From the NCBI GenBank assembly GCA_947462335.1, contig OX381708.1, forward strand, positions 5,642,001 to 5,706,000: a DNA stretch of 64,000 nucleotides. The letters are read 5' to 3'. Shown piece by piece: positions 56,229 to 64,000 of the stretch. The translations under genes were made by a program, and so were the position numbers. Below the pieces are notes generated by a model that saw only the letters and a list, made by a program, of their open reading frames with translations, was not told the origin of the DNA and did no database searches. The stretch comes from Harmothoe impar. Taxonomy: Eukaryota > Annelida > Polychaeta > Phyllodocida > Polynoidae. Positions within the stretch are counted from its first letter, which is position 1. Each line of letters starts with the position of its first letter.

Positions 56229-57224
56229 TTATATGAGGGTTGACACTGAGGTTGAGCTGTGTTCTTGGTCCATCTTAAATATCCCCCGTACATGTCCCCT
56301 GAACTTCTGACTCTTCCACACATATATAACGGGGTTCAACCAAGTATTTATCCGCCAGATGAAAAATGAGACCCTAAACACTATCCCGCAGCTGTCCTGC
56401 AGCTCCCTGATGAAGGGAAGGGTAATGACGACCAGAGTACAGAGAATGTAAGCAGACAGCACGTTTAACATAACCTTGGTGATCTTAAAGTCAAGTCCCG
56501 CTGACTCTGCCTCTGTACCTCCAGCTGCAGCAATCATGTTCCTCTGCTTGAGAGCCACCAGTCCCACTTTGATGTAGCATCCAATGGTGAGAGGCACAAA
56601 GATGATGAGTGGCCACTTGAGGAAGCCTCTTGCTGGATCTAGTATGGAGAAGCCAGGCCTGCATGGACGATTTATTATACCCATGTCATAACTGTCTGTG
56701 TAGCCGAAGCCAATAACAATCAGACTGTACAGGCTGCACAACACCCAGATGCTGATAGAAATAAAAACTGCTCTATTAACTGGCATCTTGGTGTGGTACT
56801 GTAGGGGGTAGACAACGTAGATCAAGCGGTCTACAGCAATCATACACAGGGTCAGAGTGTTGACCACTGATGTTGTATATGACATGAACAATGATAGAAA
56901 ACAGCTGACAGTCCAGCCCCAGGTGTGAGACAAATAGGTGGAGGCAATCCTGAATGGTAGAGGTAGCACAGATGCCAGATCTGCCATTGTGAGACAGCCA
57001 ATGAAGATATTACTTGGGATCTCTGACATGACATATCTGTTCATGTATATTATAATGATGGTGCCACCATTGGTGGCCAACACCACAAGTTTATCAAAAA
57101 TGTCCCACATAGTGAATATCAAAAGAATGGTGTCCTCTTTCAAGCAGATCGCATTCTCTTCACGGTGTGTCAGATTGCTTGAAATGTTCATGTTTAACAT
57201 GCTTGCAGTGCTTGAGATGTTCAT
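56229..57224 (-). CDS. Rhodopsin-like (class A) GPCR, receptor A
   Basis: 331 residues in one exon. I start at the ATG at 57224 (MNISSTASML); the frame stays open a further 16 codons upstream without an ATG, and a splice acceptor lies at 57277. The N-terminus has N-glycosylation sites (NISS, NISS, NLTH). Seven hydrophobic segments follow, with TM1 TNGGTIIIIY, TM2 LTMADLASV, a TM3 Cys in WTVSCFLSL and DRLIYVVYPL in place of DRY. An ECL2 Cys (RPCRPG) and a TM7 NPVIYVW motif are present. TM6 (YILCTLVVITLPF) lacks the usual CWxP Trp. Ligand unknown; G-protein coupling is inferred from the family. Its tandem paralogue lies at 60620-61609. Confidence 0.92.
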   Translation of the reverse strand: MNISSTASMLNMNISSNLTHREENAICLKEDTILLIFTMWDIFDKLVVLATNGGTIIIIYMNRYVMSEIPSNIFIGCLTMADLASVLPLPFRIASTYLSHTWGWTVSCFLSLFMSYTTSVVNTLTLCMIAVDRLIYVVYPLQYHTKMPVNRAVFISISIWVLCSLYSLIVIGFGYTDSYDMGIINRPCRPGFSILDPARGFLKWPLIIFVPLTIGCYIKVGLVALKQRNMIAAAGGTEAESAGLDFKITKVMLNVLSAYILCTLVVITLPFIRELQDSCGIVFRVSFFIWRINTWLNPVIYVWKSQKFRGHVRGIFKMDQEHSSTSVSTLI

Positions 57225-57276
57225 GTTGAATGTGCTTGCAGTACTGTGATCTATATAGTTCTTGGTCACCAATCCG

Positions 57277-57600
57277 CTGAATAAACATAAACAGAAGATA
57301 CAATTTTTGTTACTCTAACCCCTAATACATTATATTCATGTATATGTTTCCCGTTAAAAGGGGCAAGCCCAAAGTCAGGCTAATATTTCAACAGCTGACC
57401 AAGCAGCTATGTTCCTCCTGTGATAACAGATAATTAGAATCACTTCTTCCTCTGATTATTTCTAGAGAAGGTTTTAATGAATGCATTACCATTAATACCT
57501 ATGTGTACACTTACCAGTGACGGTTCAGTCATGAAGCTAGACCTACCCTGTAAGTGCAGCAGGAGTGTGTACAAGTACCTTGTAGGTAAGGCTGTCTGTA
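57277..57600 (-). promoter_or_regulatory. 5' leader intron and candidate 5' UTR exon of receptor A
   Basis: On the minus strand a TTTATTCAG acceptor lies at 57279-57277 next to the coding exon. A GTAGGT donor lies at 57546-57541, preceded by CTCCTGCTGCACTTACAGG. The equivalent block exists upstream of receptor B (donor 62314-62309). Conservation in both genes supports a spliced untranslated leader. Its 5' end is unknown. Confidence 0.5.
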
Positions 57601-60600
57601 TGAGTTGATGTGGCAGCATGCAATACTTATCACAGCCGTAAGAACAGCCGCATTCACATCCACTATTTCAACTTCTTAAATTGATCATAAAAACCAGAGA
57701 TGTGGCCTACCAGAAGTAAAGTGCTGGCAATCTTTGTCATAATGCATGGTATTGTCATTGGCAGTTCTGACATGCTGATGCTGATCCCAATGTCCAGATT
57801 AGCCCAATTTATTTTGAATGAGGAATCCTAATTGCTGCCACTGAACTGTAAGATTAGCCCAATTCCTGCCAGGTCAGGACCCGCACGTCTACTCAGACAG
57901 CAGCTGCATGACTTGTCATAGTTAACCATTTAAAGGCAGTAGAGTGTTTTAATGCACCACTCCCTATATCAGCATTATGTATACATGAATGCAGATACAT
58001 TTGGTGACAAACTCAATAGGGCTGCATTCATGCTTAGTGTTAGCCATAGGGTGAATACACTCTCAATGGGTCACAATTATGCACCAATGCAGCACTGAGC
58101 AAGAGGTTTTCACCAGCAATGCAACAGTGCATAATGATGACATATGGTCATGTAACCTTTGCCATTAAGCTTATTGGAAAAAACACCCTGTTAGTAATAT
58201 GCTGACTGCTGTACCTCATCCAAAGCAGGCAGGCTTGCTGACAAGGTAAAATTAAAAAAATGACACTGCCATTGTTAAGGCGCAATTTGCATTGTCAGGT
58301 TTGTGTAAAGAGTTGTTTCAAATAATGTCTGCAAAAACTGAAGTTGAACCAGCATTCACCATTGACCTTCAGTCAGTCCCTGTAACTGGTTTCGACTTTT
58401 CTAAGACTCAAAAAATTTATTAATTATCTCTACCAGGCATACTGGATCCAAGAATGTCTGAATTGATGTAGCATATATCTCTAACATCATCCCAAGGATA
58501 CTTATTCCTTTACACCAATTCAAAGCATACAGAGGTGACATTTTATTACATAATCAAGCTATCCCTTTAAATAGTTACAAATGCTTGAGTACCTGTCCCA
58601 ACTCCACTCTGATTAACATTGTGTCCACTTCTAACATAGTATCCATTTATAGATCAGTAAACATATAACGGGTTGAACACATTTATTCATATTTCTATAT
58701 AGGTCTGCAATAAAGATACATGTGTTAAATATATATCTATACCATAGTAGACACTTATAATGTGTTTTATACATGTACCCACCCTAATAAATTATAATGC
58801 GTATCTTTCACAATAGCAGACAATGCATGGGCTGGGGACTTGGGGGATAGGTAAATTTAGACTCATCATAACTTGGGGCTGTGATTATAGAATATTGCTC
58901 AATCCAAGACAATATATCTGAGGGACAGCACTGATTTTACACAAAGTTAGTACATTAGCTGACCACAGAAGGGATATTACTCCAATTTACTGTGACCACA
59001 TTTTCGTAGTTGAGAGTTAAATTCTGCCCAGAAGGAGGTCTGTGGACATACTAGGGGTGGCACACATATTACATTGAATACGGTATATACTTGGCCAACT
59101 ACATACATGTACTATACAATTATTAATGATTACATGATAACTTCACATGTACCTTAAGTTGGTTTCACTTGGGAGTGGTAACATTGATGGCATGTTATGT
59201 TAGTTGAACATGGTAGGTTGACTGCCCATGGACGCTTACATGACTATGGCCACGGACATGACCATGGTCACTCACATCGTTCTGTTAACTATTTAATCAT
59301 TTAAAACTCATGCAGTGGTGGCACAATTCTATTCTAAATGATTGATATATGGCAAATGGACATAATGTGTAAATAACATTTTTTATTGATTTTATTCTTT
59401 AGAATAGCATTTGGAATAGTAACATGGTTGCTCACATATTCATAAAATCCTCACCACAGCACATATATATATATATATCCTTATGTCACAGAATTAACAT
59501 AAAGTGACCAGTAAAAGAGACACTTTTATTTATGCCGAATTGGTGGAGTAGCCATAAGATGTTTGCACTTTATCAGATGTCAGAACGGGTGCTGCAATAC
59601 TGGGTTAAGGAGTCACAACACAAATTCATGCTATGTGATAACAGTAATATTAATCAACCTTTGATATGTCGACTGTAATCATACCTGCCCCCCCCCCCTG
59701 AAATGGACCCAAGAGATTCAATGGTTCTATTGGTTTGTTGCTAATACAGCTGCTCACAACACACATTTCCATGGTCCTAAGGTTGATTATAATCATACCT
59801 ACTCCTCCTGAAATGGACCCAAGGAATCCAGTGGTTCCATTGGTTTATCACTAGTACAGCTGGCTGCCTAGCAACAGCTATTCTAATTGTTAATCATGGC
59901 TAGCAACACACATTTCCATGATCCTGAGGTTAGTTATAATCATACCTCCCCCCCCTAACTGGGACCTAAGGAATTCAATGTTTCTATTGATTTATTGCTA
60001 ATACATGTGTACAGCTGATTGCCTAGCAACAGCTAATATAATTGTTTGTCTGCCTAGCATAGTGACAGGTTAATTGATTAAAACGGATTGACAGAGTTAT
60101 GACATCACACTTTGTTTTTCTGTACCCAAAATGCTTCTGAAAGTAAGTGCTTAAGAAATCCCCTAATGAGAATGGTGTTAGCTTGCCTATTGATTGCGAG
60201 GACCTGGGGCATGAACATTATTTACCAATAAGAGGTTGGCAGTGACAGGGAGGTTGTATCAGAATACCAACACTGCCCCAAACATTTTTCTCAATGGCTC
60301 CTGGCTATCTGAGATAGTGATCTGAGTTGGCTTGGCGGAGGAGTTTTTGACTTCAATCATTTAAGCACAAAGAGTTAGGTCCATGGTATGTCCCTCATAA
60401 CAATATTTCAGTATGCCCTTTGTCCCATGATACATGAATGCAACCCTAGCCGTATGAATGCATGAGTGTATACATTGACCGTGTAGGGCAGCATGATGCA
60501 TGAATACCATACCGGCAAATTATTAATAAAGGAATAATGCATTGAAGCACTTTTGTGACATTTGAAGGGTCTTTAGGGACATACCATCAGCCTTAATTTA
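57600..60600. other. Intergenic region between receptor genes
   Basis: No gene was seen. It contains a GGGCTGCATT-type dispersed element (about 57926-58172), a TA tract at 59463-59480 and tandem units at 59670-60070. Open frames are short and without domain features. Confidence 0.5.
59670..60070. repeat. Three tandem units of the C-run / GCAACAGC repeat
   Basis: Each unit has ATAATCATACCT, a C run, GGACCCAAGGAATTCA and TGCCTAGCAACAGCTA. They resemble the subunits inside the inverted-repeat arms at 49200-49540 and 50830-51190. Confidence 0.7.
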
Positions 60601-60619
60601 AATTTTCCAGACCGTCAAT

Positions 60620-61609
60620 CTATATTAGGGCACCATCTGAGCTATGCTCATGGTTCCTGTTAAAGATACCTTTCACATGGCCTCTGAACTTCTGACTCTT
60701 CCATGCATAAATTATTGGATTCAGCCACGTATTAATACGCCATATGAAGAATGTTATCCTCCAGGCCACCCCACAGTTGTCTGTGAAATCCCTGACACGT
60801 GGAACAATAATGACGACTAGAGTACAAAGAATGTAAACAGACAGTACATTTAACATAACCTTGGTTATCTTAAAGTCTAATCTTGCTGACTCTGCCTCTG
60901 TACCTCCAGCTGCAGCAATCATGTTCCTCTGCTTGAGAGCCACCAGTCCCACTTTGATGTAGCTTCCAATGGTGAGAGGCACAAAGATGATGAGTGGGTA
61001 TTGGAGCAGCCCTCTTGGCAAGCCTTGCATGGAGAAGCCTGGCCTGCATGGACGAGCAATCATACCAAAGGCATAAGCATCTCTGTAGCCAAGGCCAATA
61101 TCAATCAGACTGAAGAGACTGCAGAACACCCAGACACTAATAGAAATGAAAAGGGCTCTTTTAACTGGCATTTTGGTTTGGTACTGTAGGGGGTAGACAA
61201 TGTAGATTAGCCGGTCTACAGCAATTACACACAGGGTGACTGTGTTGACCATTGATGTAGCATATGAGAGAAACAGTGATAGGAAACAACTGACAGTCCA
61301 GCCCCATGTATGAGACAAATATGTTGAGGCTATTCTGAATGGTATAACCACTGCAGATGCCAGATCTGCCATTGTGAGGCAGCAGATAAAAATATTACTC
61401 GGGATCTCTAGCATGTCATATCTGTGCATGTATATAATCATGATTGTGCCGCCATTGGTAACAAACACCAAGAATTTGTCAAGAATGTCCCACAGAGTGA
61501 ATATCAGGAGAATTGTATCTTCGTTCAAACAGGTCCCATTCTGTTTATGATGGGTCAGATTGCTTGAGATGTTCATGCTGAATGTGCTGTCAGTACTTGA
61601 GATGTTCAT
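60620..61609 (-). CDS. Rhodopsin-like (class A) GPCR, receptor B
   Basis: 329 residues in one exon starting at the ATG at 61609 (MNISSTDSTFSMNISSN), just after a TATGCAG acceptor at about 61634. The architecture matches receptor A: TM1 TNGGTIMIIYMHRY, TM2 LTMADLASA, DRLIYIVYPL at the end of TM3, an ECL2 RPCRPG Cys, TM6 YILCTLVVIIVP without CWxP, and NPIIYAWKSQKF in TM7. The third intracellular loop (KQRNMIAAAGGTEAESA) is identical in both receptors, suggesting constraint on G-protein coupling or recent gene conversion. Differences cluster in the N-terminus, TM5 entry and ECL2-3, where ligand contacts are expected. Ligand unknown. Confidence 0.92.
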   Translation of the reverse strand: MNISSTDSTFSMNISSNLTHHKQNGTCLNEDTILLIFTLWDILDKFLVFVTNGGTIMIIYMHRYDMLEIPSNIFICCLTMADLASAVVIPFRIASTYLSHTWGWTVSCFLSLFLSYATSMVNTVTLCVIAVDRLIYIVYPLQYQTKMPVKRALFISISVWVFCSLFSLIDIGLGYRDAYAFGMIARPCRPGFSMQGLPRGLLQYPLIIFVPLTIGSYIKVGLVALKQRNMIAAAGGTEAESARLDFKITKVMLNVLSVYILCTLVVIIVPRVRDFTDNCGVAWRITFFIWRINTWLNPIIYAWKSQKFRGHVKGIFNRNHEHSSDGALI

Positions 61610-61633
61610 GTTGAATGAGCTTGGTCAGCAATC

Positions 61634-62345
61634 TGCATAATAAATATAAAACAAAGATGCAAGCTCTGTAACTCTAAAATCATATATTTCACATCAACTA
61701 TCAGAAGCAGTAGTGGGGAAACTTGTTTGATGAGGGATAGACTTTCACTTTAGAACGATCAAAATAAATGAACATACAGGGACTCTATTCTAATTTTTGG
61801 GTTGTTTCCTTTGTACATAAATATTGATACATTCATCTCTTCATGCAGAGAGGAGAATACATGTTGATGTACTACTAGGTGTCCTAGTGAAGGCACTACT
61901 GCAAGGTGGTGGTGATGCATCCAATTATGATGCTTTTGATGTATCATCATCCATTTTTATCCTATGCAGTTTATAAAAATTACACTTGTTCATGGCTTTG
62001 GTGAGCTTCATTAAATAAATTCACATAGTGTATCTAAGGTATTTTGAAAAGTATCTTAGTTTGATTTCTGGTAATAAGTAATACATGCATTAATAATGTC
62101 TTGATATACTACTATGAATACTGACAGTTATCCCAGTATGAAAACATTTACACTGAACAAGTTATAGTGGAAAGACAGTAAGTACGACGCCACGCCACAA
62201 AACTTTACACTTAACAAGTAGGAAGGAGGAGAAAGTTGGGTCTAGCTCAAATGCCCTCCTTGTTGTAGATAAAGTATCAAGTACCTTTGACACATATGGT
62301 TAACTTGGACCTACCTTGTAGGTGCAGCAGGAGCCTGTGTAAGTA
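61634..62345 (-). promoter_or_regulatory. 5' leader intron and candidate 5' UTR exon of receptor B
   Basis: The acceptor TTTATTATGCAG lies just upstream of the coding exon. A GTAGGT donor lies at 62314-62309, after CTCCTGCTGCACCTACAAG. It is homologous to the receptor A leader. The start of transcription cannot be placed. Confidence 0.45.
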
Positions 62346-62689
62346 GATGTGGCACAGACGGGTGCAGCTTGTGATGTGCCACACTGCTTTGCTACTTTAT
62401 CGGAAGCCCCATTAACTCTGATGTCACTCCCCAACTAAGATGACAAGTACACAGAGAACAAAAGTGCAGACTCATCATTGTGTACTTCAGGGTGGTACAA
62501 GTGATGGGTGTGGGGGATGGGGTTATTCTACACTCGTGATATCAAGGCATAGGGTATCAAGAATTATACCTGACATTGTCAAGGGATGCCTGATGCTTTA
62601 AAAACAATACACACTGATTGGATGTTGCAGGGTTAATGAACTCACACGTCATGAATGTGATCTTTGATAAGATTCGCTAAAACAAGGCA

Positions 62690-62955
62690 TTATAGTGTAA
62701 TGTCCTTTTATTTTTATTATGCATAAATACATGCTTCATGTGGACCCTACATGGTTGATACACTCTTGCAGCGGGATCAACTCACCAGCTGCAAGTTGCA
62801 ATTAGGTGCTGCATTGATTCAAAGTATCCTGACATCTTGAGGCACCATGCATTGTTTAACCTGATACACCGGTGAGTTACTCGCTGGGGCTGCATTAGTG
62901 TATCATTACAACAAATGTCATCTATTAGCGACATGCCATCCTTAAAGGGTTAAAG
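62690..62955. repeat. GGGCTGCATT dispersed element (TTAACCCTTTAA-type end)
   Basis: It contains TGAGTTACTCGCTGGGGCTGCATT and ends AAAGGGTTAA. Related copies occur at 15240-15440, 23040-23240, 31150-31514 and 57926-58172, and a matching end TTAACCCTTTAAAGG occurs at 305. Confidence 0.5.
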
Positions 62956-63237
62956 GGCTAAGACGGCACTCTGTCTGAGAATACCTAGTCAGGCAGGCGC
63001 CACATGGTATTTGTAAGGAACTCTAAATATGATCAGCATCATGCAACTCCTGTACCTCATGCAACCACTGCAGCTGTGCTCAGAAAGTCCCTGAGATCAA
63101 TTAGCACAAGGCTTATAATGTATTGTAAGCAGGAAAACTATAACCTAGTTGTGGTTCTAACAGACCCGAGTCCTTAAAGCTACACCCTCAACACCCCAAC
63201 ATGCCACTAGAACAGTACTAGAAAATCCTAGAATGGG

Positions 63238-63494
63238 ATGTTCATGAGAATGCCCTGTTATAGTGCAGTTTGTACTGGTATAATTATACAAATTGACTAA
63301 GGTTATGAAGGTAGAACACACCCCTCATAGTGAAGTTTGTAGATACTATAACCTGACTGAGGTTATGTAGGTAGAACACACCCCTTATAGTGTAGTTTGT
63401 AGATACTATAACCTGACTGAGGTTATGTAGGTAGAACACACCCCTCATAGTGCAGTATGTACACATTATAACCTGACTGAGGTTATGTAGGTAG
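63238..63494. repeat. 60-bp minisatellite
   Basis: About four units of GACTGAGGTTATGTAGGTAG followed by AACACACCCCTCATAGTG. The repeated open frame it produces is a by-product of the unit length being divisible by three. Confidence 0.9.
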
Positions 63495-63499
63495 CAGGT

Positions 63500-64000
63500 C
63501 CCGGCAACTCTGGCATCCTGGTACATGGCTATCTGTAGGGGCGGCCCTATCAAGGAGGACGCCTGGGCCTGAGTCCTGGCAGCGTCCTCATGTATGGCTG
63601 TTACACAATACTTGTCATTTAAAACTTGGAATTAAACTAAATTAATATCAAACATCATATTTACAAACATGTCTAAGGTTAAGCTAAAGATCTAAGTAAC
63701 AAACTGCCATATTCTTGAATTATTTGAACCACACCGAACGGAGTAAAATCTCTTTGTGTGAGCAGATCGACAGAAAATCGGGGGAAAGTGGGACTATAAC
63801 TCAAATGTGATTTTCCTGTCAAGTTTTGGAAAAATTCTACTCATATAGGCTGGTAGATATATATCTCCTCGAGGTAAATCCAGAAGATCTAAGCTCCCCC
63901 TACTGGAGCAACTGAGATATGAAGAGTGTAGTGATACTGTATAGATACAACGGCTGGCTATACTATAGGTTATGCTACAATGTAGTCTCATAAGTATGGT
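63500..64000. other. Right window edge, no gene seen
   Basis: There are no convincing exons or strong repeats in this stretch. Confidence 0.4.

Noticed and set aside
57225..57272. Sixteen-codon upstream extension of receptor A
   Set aside because: It would need a TTG start; the ATG at 57224 aligns with the start of receptor B and follows a probable splice acceptor.
63284..63553. 89-codon frame with repeated HNLSQVI blocks
   Set aside because: It is produced by a 60-bp minisatellite whose unit length is divisible by three.

Overview
This is eukaryotic (animal) nuclear DNA: genes are split into small exons with GT-AG introns of roughly 0.2-3 kb, miniature inverted-repeat transposons and microsatellites are abundant, and no bacterial operon structure is visible. 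The combination of a very large secreted C-type lectin gene (with WSC and IgGFc-binding-type domains) and tandem rhodopsin-like receptors with single-exon coding regions best fits a marine invertebrate deuterostome. An amphioxus (Branchiostoma) is my first guess, inferred from general knowledge and not demonstrated. || Positions 1-44.3 kb hold one large minus-strand gene that runs off the left edge. I reconstructed 47 exons by matching splice donors, acceptors and codon phases. In transcript order they encode a signal peptide (44239-44194), a short spacer, C-type lectin-like domain (CTLD) 1, a Thr/Pro-rich mucin-like linker, CTLDs 2-11, a WSC domain, a short Thr/Pro linker, an unclassified beta-rich domain, and the start of an IgGFc-binding-type domain at the left edge. 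About 1,860 codons lie in the window. Every module is bounded by phase-1 introns, and every CTLD is split once by a phase-2 intron. The CTLDs fall into an A-B-C higher-order repeat. B-type domains carry an EPN sugar-binding motif; A and C types do not. The last unit (CTLDs 10-11) lacks its B domain. || A 7.8 kb block carrying three whole CTLDs is present twice in direct tandem (about 13.19-20.96 and 20.96-28.76 kb) with only about five differences seen. It lies on top of older, more diverged duplications of the same modules, so the gene appears to be growing by unequal crossing-over; an assembly artefact must be excluded. The promoter and first exon are also duplicated upstream (about 45.1 kb), in a copy that has lost the normal start codon and is separated from the original by a 492-bp copy of intron DNA from inside the same gene. 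|| From 45.3 to 56.2 kb I find no convincing gene. The stretch holds repeats: minisatellites, a long inverted repeat centred near 50.2 kb, MITEs and a tRNA-derived SINE remnant. From 56.2 to 62.4 kb there are two tandem minus-strand class A GPCR genes (331 and 329 aa), each with an uninterrupted coding exon and a probable upstream 5' UTR exon. The remainder to 64 kb is repeat-rich with no gene seen.
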